From: RGIG995 sp045542115 | GTDB lineage: Bacteria; Bacillota; Clostridia; Oscillospirales; UBA644 | DNA: 12,704 bases | Assembly: GCA_045542115.1 (NCBI GenBank) | Contig: JAZQKK010000008.1 | Coordinates: forward strand, 1-12,704 | Reading direction: 5' to 3' | Shown here: positions 1-7,734 of the stretch, one piece after another | Layout: every line of letters begins with the position of its first letter | Numbering within the stretch: the first letter of the stretch is position 1 | Made by a program: the position numbers and the translations under genes | Notes under the pieces: generated by a model | Databases searched by the model: none | What the model saw: the letters and a program-made list of their open reading frames with translations, nothing else | Told to the model about the DNA's origin: nothing

Positions 1-79
1 CATCAAGGCCGGAGACGTGATTTCTCCCGAATTTAAGCAAGCGGGTCACCCCGTATATCTGTTTGCCCCCAAAGATAAG
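1..79. repeat. Artefactual duplicate of insert (purL fragment copy 1)
   Basis: These 79 bases are identical to 164-242; base 80 also matches 243 by chance. They encode the same purL stretch (IKAGDVISPEFKQAGHPVYL and onward) and run straight into adapter sequence at 80. The copy starts on exactly the base at which the second copy starts after the adapter, as expected if one short 79-base insert was read around a rolling-circle template. It should not be annotated as a second gene fragment or a biological tandem duplication. Confidence 0.9.
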
Positions 80-163
80 AAGTCGGAGGCCAAGCGGTCT
101 TAGGAAGACAATGTCATAAATCAACTCCTTGGCTCACAGAACGACATGGCTACGATCCGACTT
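80..163. other. Sequencing adapter and index (MGI/BGISEQ type) left in the assembly
   Basis: Bases 80-111 (begin AAGTCGGAGGCCAAGCGG, end GGAAGACAA) match the 32-base MGI/BGISEQ forward adapter as I remember it. Bases 122-163 (begin CAACTCCTTGGCTCACAG, end CGATCCGACTT) match the reverse complement of the 42-base second adapter. The 10 bases between them (112-121) are the length of a sample index. The block interrupts purL with in-frame stops at 101-103 and 117-119, and its translation does not resemble PurL. The match is from memory, but two full-length adapters in the correct order around a 10-base index are very unlikely by chance. Confidence 0.95.
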
Positions 164-164
164 C

Positions 165-1466
165 ATCAAGGCCGGAGACGTGATTTCTCCCGAATTTAAG
201 CAAGCGGGTCACCCCGTATATCTGTTTGCCCCCAAAGATAAGACTCCCGAATCCACCAAAGCTGCCTGGGAAGCGTTCCACGCGCTTTGTCAGTCCGGAA
301 AGGTGAAGGCTGCTTGGGCGGTGGAAAACGGAATCGCCGAAGGGGTAATGAAGATGTCCTTCGGGAACGAAATCGGCTTTAAGTCCAACGGTGCTGTCTC
401 CGAATGGTACGGAGCGATGATGTACGACTTTATTATCGCAGAACTGGACGAATCCGTGGATTGTGCTTATGCTACTCAAATCGGTACCACCACGGCGGAA
501 CCTGTCATTGATTTAGGAATCGAGTCGGTATCCGTCGCAGAACTTCTCGCCCTCAACGAAGGTGTTCTGTCCGGCGTATATCCCACCAAGGCTCCTGCGG
601 AAAGCGAACTTGCGACCTTCTCTTATGAAAAAGGATGTACCGCATCTCCCGCGATTAAGACCGCTCGTCCCAAAGTGTTGATTCCCGTATTCCCGGGTAC
701 CAACTGTGAATACGACTCTGCCAAGGTAATGGAAGCCGCCGGAGCAGAAGCGGATATCGTTGTAATTCGCAACCTTACCGCCGACGACGTTGCCCGCAGT
801 GTTGAAACGGTTTCCAAGAAATTGGCCGAAAGCCAGATGGTCTTCCTGCCCGGCGGTTTCTCCGGCGGGGATGAACCTGACGGTTCCGCGAAGTTTATTA
901 CCGCATTCTTCCGCAATCCCGCGGTGAAAGAACAGGTAGGAAAACTTCTGGAAGAACGGGACGGCTTGATGCTGGGTATCTGTAATGGATTCCAGGCCTT
1001 GATTAAGTTGGGCCTTGTTCCTTACGGTAAAATTATTGATACCGACGAAAATTGCCCCACGTTGACCTACAACACCATCGGACGCCACCAGTCGATGCTG
1101 GTTCGCACCCGCGTATGTACCAACAAATCCCCCTGGTTGTCCGGCACGAAGGTAGGCGAAATCTACACCGTTCCCATTTCCCACGGGGAAGGCCGCTTCC
1201 TTGCTTCGGACGAATTGGTCAAGAAATTGGCAGAAAACGGTCAGATTGCCACCCAGTACGTAGACCTTGCCGGAAACCCCACGTTGGATACAGCCTTCAA
1301 TCCCAACGGCTCTGTCTTCGCCATTGAAGGTATCACCTCTCCCGACGGTCGGGTCTTGGGCAAAATGGGGCACTCAGAGCGTATCGGTAAGGATTTGTAC
1401 CGCAACGTTCCCGGTTTGTACGATATGAAACTCTTCCAATCAGCTGTGGAATATTTCAAGAAATAA
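165..1466 (+). CDS. purL: Phosphoribosylformylglycinamidine synthase, C-terminal part (5' incomplete)
   Basis: This is the last 433 residues of the large single-chain PurL, which makes FGAM from FGAR, glutamine and ATP in step 4 of purine synthesis in the cytoplasm. Visible residues 1 to about 165 are the end of the second synthase half (KMSFGNEIGF). From about residue 168 (RPKVLIPVFPGTNCEYD) runs the class I glutamine amidotransferase domain. Its catalytic triad is intact: Cys273 in GICNGF (bases 981-983) and His340 and Glu342 in SHGEGRF. Single-chain PurL proteins are usually about 1200-1300 aa, so roughly two thirds is missing upstream. An apparent TTG start at 129 is adapter sequence (translated AHRTTWLRSDF) and must not be used; the genuine reading frame begins at 165. 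The stop TAA runs into GGAG, forming the ribosome site of fhs, so the genes are probably co-transcribed. Confidence 0.95.
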   Translation: MKAGDVISPEFKQAGHPVYLFAPKDKTPESTKAAWEAFHALCQSGKVKAAWAVENGIAEGVMKMSFGNEIGFKSNGAVSEWYGAMMYDFIIAELDESVDCAYATQIGTTTAEPVIDLGIESVSVAELLALNEGVLSGVYPTKAPAESELATFSYEKGCTASPAIKTARPKVLIPVFPGTNCEYDSAKVMEAAGAEADIVVIRNLTADDVARSVETVSKKLAESQMVFLPGGFSGGDEPDGSAKFITAFFRNPAVKEQVGKLLEERDGLMLGICNGFQALIKLGLVPYGKIIDTDENCPTLTYNTIGRHQSMLVRTRVCTNKSPWLSGTKVGEIYTVPISHGEGRFLASDELVKKLAENGQIATQYVDLAGNPTLDTAFNPNGSVFAIEGITSPDGRVLGKMGHSERIGKDLYRNVPGLYDMKLFQSAVEYFKK

Positions 1467-1470
1467 GGAG
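1464..1470 (+). promoter_or_regulatory. Ribosome site of fhs fused to the purL stop codon (TAAGGAG)
   Basis: The purL stop TAA (1464-1466) is part of AAGGAG (1465-1470), eight bases before the fhs ATG at 1479. This placement suggests translational coupling and fixes the fhs start. Confidence 0.8.
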
Positions 1471-1478
1471 AATCTGTT

Positions 1479-3155
1479 ATGGCTTATCTTTCCGATATCG
1501 AAATTGCTCAGCAGTGTAAATTACGCCCTATTACCGAAATTGCCCAGACTGCCGGGGTTGATGACAAATACCTGGAACAGTATGGCAAATATAAGGCGAA
1601 AATCGACCTTTCCATTATGAAGGAAAGCGACCGGGAAAACGGGAAACTTATTCTGGTCACCGCAATGACTCCCACCCCCGCCGGGGAAGGAAAGACCACC
1701 ACCACCATCGGTCTTGCCGACGGTCTTCGGAAGATTGGGAAAAATGTAATGGTTGCCTTGCGGGAACCCTCGCTTGGTCCCGTCTTTGGGGTGAAGGGCG
1801 GAGCCGCCGGCGGCGGTTATGCCCAGGTCGTTCCGATGGAAGATATCAACCTGCATTTTACCGGAGATTTTCACGCCATCGGCGCTGCAAATAACCTGTT
1901 GGCGGCGATGTTGGATAATCACATCCACCAAGGGAATACGCTGAATATCGATCCCCGCCGCATCACCTGGAAGCGTTGCGTGGATATGAACGACCGCCAG
2001 CTACGGTTCGTTGTTGACGGAATGGGCGGCAAAGTCAACGGTGTTCCCCGGGAAGACGGATTCGATATTACCGTTGCTTCCGAAATTATGGCGGTGCTTT
2101 GTCTGTCCGGTTCTATCACCGAACTGAAAGAACGCCTTTCTAAGATCATTGTTGGATATACTTATAACGATGAACCGGTCACCTGTGCCGATTTGAAGGC
2201 CCAGGGTGCAATGGCGGCTCTTTTGAAAGATGCTCTGAAACCCAACCTGGTGCAGACTCTGGAAGGAACTCCCGCGCTGGTTCACGGCGGACCTTTCGCC
2301 AACATTGCTCACGGTTGTAACTCCGTTACCGCCACCAAATTGGCGATGAAATTGGGGGATTACGCCGTCACCGAAGCCGGATTCGGCGGTGATTTGGGGG
2401 CTGAAAAGTTCCTGGATATCAAGTGCCGCACGGCCGGTCTTACCCCCGATGCAGTGGTCGTGGTTGCGACTGTCCGTGCTCTGAAAATGCACGGTGGCAG
2501 AGCCAAGACCGAATTGAACAACGAAGATTTGGAAGCTTTGGAAAAGGGGATTCCCAATCTGTTGCGTCACGTTTCCAACATTAAGAACGTTTATAAACTT
2601 CCCTGCGTGGTTGCCGTAAACAGATTCCCCACCGACACCGATGCGGAAATCGATTTCATCGTTGCCAAATGCCGTGAATTGGGCGTCAATACCGTCCTTT
2701 CCAACGTTTGGGCCAACGGGGGCGACGGCGGAGTGGAATTGGCAAAAGAAGTGGTTCGTCTCTGTGACGAAGAACAGGGAGATTTCTCTTTCGCTTACGA
2801 GCTGGACGGAACCATCGAAGATCGCATCGACGCGGTGGTCCGCAAGGTTTACGGCGGCGACGGAGTCACCATCGTTCCTGCGGCAAAGGCGCAGATTGCC
2901 AAATTGACGGAACTCGGCTTCGGCAATCTTCCCATCTGTGTGGCCAAGACCCAGTATTCCTTCTCCGACGACCCCACCAAATTGGGTGCGCCCGAAGGGT
3001 TTACCGTCACTGTCCGCAATGTCAAAGTTTCTGCCGGCGCCGGCTTTATCGTGGTTCTTACCGGGGATATTATGACGATGCCCGGTCTTCCCAAAGTCCC
3101 CGCCGCTGAACGCATCGACGTGGACGAAGACGGTCTGATCACGGGGTTGTTCTAA
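1479..3155 (+). CDS. fhs: Formate-tetrahydrofolate ligase
   Basis: The 558-aa product joins formate to tetrahydrofolate using ATP, giving 10-formyl-THF. That is the formyl donor for purine synthesis and the entry to the methyl branch of the Wood-Ljungdahl pathway. The P-loop PTPAGEGKTTT lies at residues 65-75, followed by the family-typical stretches REPSLGPVFGVKGGAAGGG (about 94-112) and DINLHFTGDFHAI. The length matches the usual 550-560 aa and the gene is complete. An AAGGAG eight bases upstream supports the ATG at 1479. It lies between purL and rdgB with gaps of 12 and 3 bases. That points to supply of formyl groups for purine rings; no other acetogenesis genes are visible, so a wider role cannot be judged. 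Confidence 0.97.
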   Translation: MAYLSDIEIAQQCKLRPITEIAQTAGVDDKYLEQYGKYKAKIDLSIMKESDRENGKLILVTAMTPTPAGEGKTTTTIGLADGLRKIGKNVMVALREPSLGPVFGVKGGAAGGGYAQVVPMEDINLHFTGDFHAIGAANNLLAAMLDNHIHQGNTLNIDPRRITWKRCVDMNDRQLRFVVDGMGGKVNGVPREDGFDITVASEIMAVLCLSGSITELKERLSKIIVGYTYNDEPVTCADLKAQGAMAALLKDALKPNLVQTLEGTPALVHGGPFANIAHGCNSVTATKLAMKLGDYAVTEAGFGGDLGAEKFLDIKCRTAGLTPDAVVVVATVRALKMHGGRAKTELNNEDLEALEKGIPNLLRHVSNIKNVYKLPCVVAVNRFPTDTDAEIDFIVAKCRELGVNTVLSNVWANGGDGGVELAKEVVRLCDEEQGDFSFAYELDGTIEDRIDAVVRKVYGGDGVTIVPAAKAQIAKLTELGFGNLPICVAKTQYSFSDDPTKLGAPEGFTVTVRNVKVSAGAGFIVVLTGDIMTMPGLPKVPAAERIDVDEDGLITGLF

Positions 3156-3158
3156 GCT

Positions 3159-3752
3159 ATGAAACTTATCATTGCATCTAACAATGTCCACAAGATTCGG
3201 GAAATCAAACAGATTTTGGGAAACCGCTTTGAAGAAATTCTTTCTCTGCGGGAAGCAAAAATCGACCACGAAACGGTAGAAGACGGCGTTACCTTTATGG
3301 AAAATGCCCGGAAAAAAGCCACGGAAATAGCGGAAATCTCCGCTTGTTGCGCCTTGGCGGATGATAGCGGCATCTGTGCCCACGCTCTCAACAATGAGCC
3401 GGGAGTCTATTCCGCCCGCTACGCCGGTCACCACGGAGATGATGAGGCAAATAATCAGTTGCTCATCAAAAATCTCCGGGACAAAGCCGACAAAACCGCC
3501 CATTACGCCTGCGCCATCGTCTTAGCCTACCCTGACGGAACCACCGTCAGCGCAGAAGGGGAGATGCACGGTCAAGTCATCGACACTCCCAAAGGAGAAA
3601 ACGGTTTCGGTTACGACCCCATTTTCTTCCTGCCCGAATACGGCAAGACCTCTGCGGAAATCTCCCCCGAGGAGAAAAACCGCATCAGCCATCGGGCAAA
3701 GGCTTTAAACGCCTTGGTTGAGAAACTCGACCGCGGTGAAAAGGATAACTGA
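3159..3752 (+). CDS. rdgB: Non-canonical purine NTP pyrophosphatase (RdgB/HAM1 family)
   Basis: The 197-aa product hydrolyses ITP, dITP and XTP to the monophosphate and pyrophosphate, keeping deaminated purines out of nucleic acids. Family marks are visible in order: SNNVHK (residues 7-12, the S/T-x-N-x-x-K nucleotide-binding motif), LADDSGI with Asp68/Asp69 (66-72), GVYSARYAG (82-90), GFGYDPIFF (149-157) and SHRA (177-180). Length is normal for the family. The ATG at 3159 is three bases after the fhs stop and has no clear Shine-Dalgarno sequence, so translation is probably coupled to fhs. It fits the purine theme of the operon as a clean-up enzyme. Expression ends at the hairpin just after the gene. 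Confidence 0.95.
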   Translation: MKLIIASNNVHKIREIKQILGNRFEEILSLREAKIDHETVEDGVTFMENARKKATEIAEISACCALADDSGICAHALNNEPGVYSARYAGHHGDDEANNQLLIKNLRDKADKTAHYACAIVLAYPDGTTVSAEGEMHGQVIDTPKGENGFGYDPIFFLPEYGKTSAEISPEEKNRISHRAKALNALVEKLDRGEKDN

Positions 3753-3756
3753 ATAC

Positions 3757-3797
3757 AAAAAAACAGCGATCCCTTCTTGCGAGGGGATCGCTGTTTT
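3757..3797. terminator. Bidirectional intrinsic terminator between rdgB and the GH38 gene
   Basis: A perfect 14-bp stem (AAAACAGCGATCCC at 3760-3773 with its complement at 3784-3797) encloses a 10-base loop. On the plus strand the stem ends in TTTT. On the minus strand the A-run at 3757-3763 becomes seven U residues. It fills the 48-base gap between two convergent genes, so it probably ends both transcripts. Confidence 0.9.
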
Positions 3798-3800
3798 CGG

Positions 3801-6167
3801 TTACAGTTCAATATTTTGCAGTTGGTATTTCCCGAAGGTGACCGACTTTGTGCTGCCGTTGGCGGTGGTCAGCGTGGCGGTTTGTTCATCCTTTGAGGTA
3901 TTATACATTGTCAAAACGGTTTTGTTTTCTTTTGTTTTGACGGAAGAGAGTATGATCTTGGGATTGTCTACGGTAATGAAACTTCCCTTCTTTTCTCCTA
4001 TTCCAGAGGGGAAGAAGGAGAGCAGTTGAGGTTCTTCGTTGAAGATCTGCGCCTGATTGACAACGTCCTCTCCTGTTGTGATCCGGAAGGAGAATGTCCG
4101 TTCTCCCATATCCATGTGCTTTATAAACCGGTCTTGGAGTGCAAGGGGGCGTTCCTCGATAGGTATAGCGGAATAAAGCGCCGTGTGCAAAAGGGAAAGT
4201 CTTACGGTGTTTTCCGAAAAACTTCCGCCGTAGGTTCCTTTGTTCAGAATGTAAAGGTTTTCCGCACCCTTCTCAATTCCGCACCATTTATGATAAACCG
4301 ATTCTTTTCCATCCCGGAACAGTTCTTCGGACCCGAAGGCTGTTTCTCCCATGGGAGTTCCGGAAAATGCGGTATCGAAACGGTATTTGATCATCTTGAA
4401 GGGATTGTTGGAGAACAACCGGACGTCCACGTCGACGTAAGTGCCCTGCTTGGGGATCGTATATTCGACCACTGCCACGGAACGATCGTATGCAAAGAGT
4501 GCCTGTACTTTAATCCGAACGTCCCCGTCTTCAATGACGCTCACGTTACGTCTTGTCTCTTCCGGATGGCCGGAGAATTCATTGACTTCAGCGTCGTTCA
4601 TCAGGCGGAAGGAACCTTCCAGGTCGGGATAGGAATCCACGCGGGTTCCCCAGGGATCTCCGTTATCCCGGTAGACTTCCAGAAGTCCGCCTTGCTTCAA
4701 TAAGGATTTTCCATCAACCTCATAGGTGTCGATCAAGCCGGTTTTCCGGTTGATCCGGACGGTCATGCGGTCGTTTTTCACCGTGATGTAATCCGGGTCG
4801 TACTCCGGTTTCGGCAGCGTTTCCGTATTCACCACGTTCAGCAGACAATCGAATCGGGTGATGGAAGAGGGGGCAAGGGTTCCCCGGAAACAAATCTTCT
4901 TCGGCCAATCCAGACTGAAGTTGCATTCCGGTACCTCGTTTTGGGTGGGGAGAAGATTTCCGTTCTCATCCACGACCTGTCCGAAGGTCATTTCGTTGTC
5001 AGTAAAATTCTGGTTCTGAAGGATGAAGCCGATCTCAAATTCCCCGGTGATTTCATAGGGATGGGGATTGAATGCCAAAATGGGAATCGTCCCCTCCGGC
5101 GCTTTTTTCTGCCCTTCACAAAGCTTCAGAAATGCTTTCATGTAGAGCTTGTCGCAGATTTCTTCTCCGTATCCCAAGGTCTTCAAACTGTCTTCTTCCA
5201 CCGGTTGGATTGCGGAGCCGGGCAGAATGTCGTGGAACTGACAGAAGGCAAGGGCTTTTTTGGCGTCGTTCAATTCTTTTCCGTCGGAAATTCCTGCATA
5301 ATTCAGCGCCTTTTCGGTCAGGGCAATCTTGTTTTCCAACCGCCGGTTTCCTTGTTTGATCCGAACCATAGAAGTATAACAGCCCACCATCGTCGGGATC
5401 AAGGAGCGACTGACGGTCGGAAGGGTGTCCCGGTCCACTTCTGCAAAATAGGGGTCCGTAGAGGAGTGGACCGTTTCGATGGAAGAGGTTTTTATCCATT
5501 CGTTCAACGCTTCCAGATCGATCTTAGAGGGCCCGCCGCCGTGGTTGCCGATCCCCCAAAGGAGTAGCCCCGTATCTACGGAATCCTGATTTGCTTCCAG
5601 ATAGAGATCCAGCTTTTTTTTTGCTTTCCCTTTCAACGTCCCGTATCCTTTCCTGATTTTGTGAGCCAATACCGTGCTTCCGTCAAAGCCTTCCCACAGA
5701 AAATCTCCCTCGAATATATCCCCAGGGCGCATGAAAAGATAATTTTCATATCCGTACTGTTTGAGAATCTGAACCAGACCTCTGGTATGCCCAAAGGGGT
5801 CTACGTTCATGGCGGTCTTGGGTTCTACGCCGAATTTCTCCCGAAAATAATTTCTCCCAAATTCAATCTGGGAGATCAGGCTCTCGCCGGAGGTCATAAC
5901 GCAATCGGGTTGCAGATACCAGCCCCCGATAATAACCCATTTCCCTTCCTTGACCAATTTTTGAATGCGTGCAAACAGTTCCGGTTCGTGTTCTTCTACC
6001 CATTCATAAAGCAGAGCTTCGTTGTGATTGAAGATGAAACCGTCATATTTTTCGCAGAAATCCGCGGCGATGCGGAACGTGGAAAGAGCCTCGGCAAGAC
6101 CTTCATTCCATCTCCAAAGCCAGGCGGGATCCAGGTGAGCATTGCACAGTAAATGCAGTTTTTTCAT
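3801..6167 (-). CDS. Alpha-mannosidase, glycoside hydrolase family 38
   Basis: This 788-aa product is a retaining alpha-mannosidase. The N-terminal catalytic domain shows AHLDPAWLWRW with probable Zn ligands His11 and Asp13, and NVDPFGH with Asp123 as nucleophile/metal ligand. The helical domain contains GCYTSMVRIKQGNRRLE (262-278) and FCQFHDILPGSA with the fourth metal ligand His312. The remainder, from about 360, is the beta-rich C-terminal part. No signal peptide or membrane segment is visible, so it should act in the cytoplasm on imported oligosaccharides. AAAGGA (6177-6182 read on the minus strand) lies nine bases before the ATG. It is divergent from an AraC-type regulator that probably controls it. 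GH38 enzymes cleave alpha-1,2, -1,3 or -1,6 mannosides, and the linkage cannot be told here. Confidence 0.93.
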   Translation of the reverse strand: MKKLHLLCNAHLDPAWLWRWNEGLAEALSTFRIAADFCEKYDGFIFNHNEALLYEWVEEHEPELFARIQKLVKEGKWVIIGGWYLQPDCVMTSGESLISQIEFGRNYFREKFGVEPKTAMNVDPFGHTRGLVQILKQYGYENYLFMRPGDIFEGDFLWEGFDGSTVLAHKIRKGYGTLKGKAKKKLDLYLEANQDSVDTGLLLWGIGNHGGGPSKIDLEALNEWIKTSSIETVHSSTDPYFAEVDRDTLPTVSRSLIPTMVGCYTSMVRIKQGNRRLENKIALTEKALNYAGISDGKELNDAKKALAFCQFHDILPGSAIQPVEEDSLKTLGYGEEICDKLYMKAFLKLCEGQKKAPEGTIPILAFNPHPYEITGEFEIGFILQNQNFTDNEMTFGQVVDENGNLLPTQNEVPECNFSLDWPKKICFRGTLAPSSITRFDCLLNVVNTETLPKPEYDPDYITVKNDRMTVRINRKTGLIDTYEVDGKSLLKQGGLLEVYRDNGDPWGTRVDSYPDLEGSFRLMNDAEVNEFSGHPEETRRNVSVIEDGDVRIKVQALFAYDRSVAVVEYTIPKQGTYVDVDVRLFSNNPFKMIKYRFDTAFSGTPMGETAFGSEELFRDGKESVYHKWCGIEKGAENLYILNKGTYGGSFSENTVRLSLLHTALYSAIPIEERPLALQDRFIKHMDMGERTFSFRITTGEDVVNQAQIFNEEPQLLSFFPSGIGEKKGSFITVDNPKIILSSVKTKENKTVLTMYNTSKDEQTATLTTANGSTKSVTFGKYQLQNIEL

Positions 6168-6196
6168 AAAAAACAGTCCTTTCTCTTTTTTAACTC

Positions 6197-6225
6197 TTGC
6201 ATTTTTCTTTTTATTATGTTATAAT
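6197..6225 (+). promoter_or_regulatory. Sigma-A promoter of the AraC-type gene, extended -10
   Basis: The -35 box is TTGCAT at 6197-6202. A 17-base spacer follows, then a consensus -10 TATAAT at 6220-6225 preceded by TG at 6217-6218 (extended -10). It lies about 34 bases before the regulator's ATG at 6259. No comparably good promoter is seen on the opposite strand for the mannosidase. Confidence 0.75.
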
Positions 6226-6258
6226 GAAACCAACTATAGTGATATTGAGGTGACGGTT

Positions 6259-7110
6259 ATGTTGGAATTTCCGCGTTATTCCGAAGCGGGGAATATTGAT
6301 CCGGAAGCGGAATGTCTTTATCTGGTTCATTGCAATCCGACTGAAAATATTGATTTTCACAGTCATGAATACTACGAGATCTTCATTACCGTTTCCGGAA
6401 CCGTTACCCACTTGATCAACGGGCGTAAACAGAATCTGCCGGAGGGAACGTTGGTCTTTATCCGTCCCGACGACGTTCACAGTTACGTTTACGAAACGCC
6501 GGAACGACGGGACGTCACCTTCGTGAATCTTGCCTTTACCCGTCAGACGGCGGAGTCCCTTTTTTCTTATCTCTCACCGGATTTCCCGTCAACGGAACTT
6601 CTGTCCCGTGAAATGCCGCCTTCCGTATTGCTCTCCGACGTGGAAAAAAAGAATCTTCTTGCTCGCGTCGAAGAGCTGAATTTGGTTCGGTGGCAGGATA
6701 AAAAAGCGCTAAAAGTTCGGATGCGCACCCTTCTTGCGGAGATCTTCGTGCGGTTTTTCTATTCCTCGCCGAAGGAAGAAAATCCGGTTGTTCCCGTCTG
6801 GCTTTCTTCTTTGTTGAGGGATATGGAATCCCCCGAACATTTCATCATCGGGATGGAGCGAATGATCTCCCTCAGCGGAAAAAGCCGGGAACATCTGGCA
6901 CGCAGCATGCAAAAGTATTACGGGAAAACCTGTGCGGAATACATCAATGAGTTGCGACTGAATTACGCTTCCAACCTGCTGCTTCATACCGATACGTCGG
7001 TGATTGACGTTTGTTACGACTGCGGTTTTCAGAGCGTGAGTTATTTTTATCGGGTATTTAAGGGAAAATACGGCGTTTCCCCCAAAGAATTCTGTCGCAG
7101 ATATAACTGA
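6259..7110 (+). CDS. AraC-family transcriptional regulator with cupin sensor domain
   Basis: The 283-aa product has the layout of a sugar-responsive AraC regulator. The N-terminal cupin (about 20-110) contains DFHSHEYYEIF with His34, His36 and Glu40. The C-terminal DNA-binding domain (about 185-283) has two helix-turn-helix motifs and ends in the family-typical sequence VIDVCYDCGFQSVSYFYRVFKGKYGVSPKEF. The ATG at 6259 was chosen because GAGGTG (6247-6252) is correctly spaced before it. An upstream in-frame ATG at 6142 would start before the promoter, inside the divergent mannosidase gene, and is rejected. It sits between the alpha-mannosidase (divergent) and the lyxose/mannose isomerase (convergent), so it likely activates both. 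The ligand is probably mannose or a mannoside, but that is inference. Confidence 0.92.
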   Translation: MLEFPRYSEAGNIDPEAECLYLVHCNPTENIDFHSHEYYEIFITVSGTVTHLINGRKQNLPEGTLVFIRPDDVHSYVYETPERRDVTFVNLAFTRQTAESLFSYLSPDFPSTELLSREMPPSVLLSDVEKKNLLARVEELNLVRWQDKKALKVRMRTLLAEIFVRFFYSSPKEENPVVPVWLSSLLRDMESPEHFIIGMERMISLSGKSREHLARSMQKYYGKTCAEYINELRLNYASNLLLHTDTSVIDVCYDCGFQSVSYFYRVFKGKYGVSPKEFCRRYN

Positions 7111-7113
7111 CGG

Positions 7114-7647
7114 TTATCCTTCGATCTTCGTTTCCCGTACCACTTCCGGGTCGGAGAATACGTCCGTTTCATCGGTGCTCCTCGTGGAGAATTCCGATAC
7201 GATTGCCCCTTCCGGACCCCCTTGGAACCAATGAAGCGTCTCCGGGTAGATGGTGTACTGTTCTCCCGGATGAAGAACGATTTCGTGAAAGACCGTTACG
7301 TTGCTTTTGGGAATCGTCCCCTGGATTGCGTCGGCGGATCCCGTTCCTTCTACATACAGGAAAACCTTCCCTGCACGGCAGCGGAAGGTTTCTTCTTTTC
7401 CGTCTTTGCCGGCGGTGGGAACGTGCTTATGTTCGGGACAGGTCTGAGAAGGGAAGAGCACCATCTCTTTTGCGCAGACGCGATCGGTGTTGACATACGT
7501 CAGCAGTTGCAGTCCGATATCCGGGTCGTTTTTTCCGAAATCTGCAACCTCTACCTTTTCTTTTTCCTGATCCGTCAGAACGATTCCGGCGGTTTCAAAA
7601 TACGCGATAGTTTTAGCTTTTCGGGTAAGATATTCACTTCGAGTCAT
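7114..7647 (-). CDS. D-lyxose ketol-isomerase (also acts on D-mannose), YdaE-like
   Basis: The 177-aa product closely resembles Bacillus subtilis YdaE (D-lyxose isomerase family), as remembered: AGIVLTD, GLQL-YVNTDR, KE-VLFP-QTCPEHKH, KEETFRCR-GKV-LYVEG and a Q-YTI-P-T-HWFQ block. Metal ligands of this small cupin enzyme are visible as His73, His75, Glu86 and His139. It interconverts D-lyxose/D-xylulose and D-mannose/D-fructose. The ATG at 7647 is chosen because AAAGGAG (ending at 7656) is eight bases before it; a TTG two codons upstream (7653) would leave only two bases. The gene ends three bases from the AraC stop codon on the opposite strand. Next to an alpha-mannosidase, the physiological substrate is more likely mannose than lyxose. 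Confidence 0.92.
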   Translation of the reverse strand: MTRSEYLTRKAKTIAYFETAGIVLTDQEKEKVEVADFGKNDPDIGLQLLTYVNTDRVCAKEMVLFPSQTCPEHKHVPTAGKDGKEETFRCRAGKVFLYVEGTGSADAIQGTIPKSNVTVFHEIVLHPGEQYTIYPETLHWFQGGPEGAIVSEFSTRSTDETDVFSDPEVVRETKIEG

Positions 7648-7670
7648 CTGCAAAGCTCCTTTTTTCTTTT

Positions 7671-7699
7671 ATTATAACGGAAGCCGGCGTGGAAATCCA
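7671..7699 (-). promoter_or_regulatory. Putative promoter of the isomerase gene, weak -35
   Basis: Read on the minus strand, a consensus TATAAT -10 box (plus 7671-7676) lies 24 bases before the ATG. The -35 region (about 7694-7699) has no resemblance to TTGACA, which suggests that an activator is needed. A small palindrome, GTGGA-AA-TCCAC (7689-7700), overlaps the -35 region and could be an operator. Confidence 0.55.
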
Positions 7700-7703
7700 C
7701 CTT

Positions 7704-7734
7704 TATTGTGATTCCCTTTTTGCTCTATTGTGAT
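7704..7734. promoter_or_regulatory. Direct repeat TATTGTGAT x2, candidate AraC-type binding site
   Basis: TATTGTGAT occurs at 7704-7712 and again at 7726-7734, 22 bases apart and on the same face of the helix. The pair is immediately upstream of the -35 region of the isomerase promoter, where class II AraC-type activators bind. A weaker TTGTGA follows at 7756-7761. Assignment to the AraC-type protein encoded next door is inference. Confidence 0.45.

Noticed and set aside
129..164. Upstream extension of PurL from a TTG start
   Set aside because: The codons are adapter sequence; the translated residues do not fit PurL and the gene continues from further upstream in reality.
1..243. Biological tandem duplication or attachment-site repeat
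   Set aside because: The spacer is an adapter-index-adapter block, so the repeat comes from library construction and not from recombination.
2001..3503. Open frame of 500 codons on the minus strand, opposite fhs and rdgB
   Set aside because: It lies wholly antisense to two well-recognised genes, has no recognisable domain and no good ribosome site, and is explained by the codon bias of the real genes.
4026..5567. Long plus-strand open frames opposite the GH38 gene (225 and 208 codons)
   Set aside because: They are antisense shadows of an intact alpha-mannosidase with all catalytic residues; no family resemblance was seen.
6142..6258. N-terminal extension of the AraC-type protein with an apparent signal-like hydrophobic stretch
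   Set aside because: It would start upstream of the promoter at 6197-6225 and inside the divergent gene; the ATG at 6259 has a proper ribosome site and begins the normal domain.
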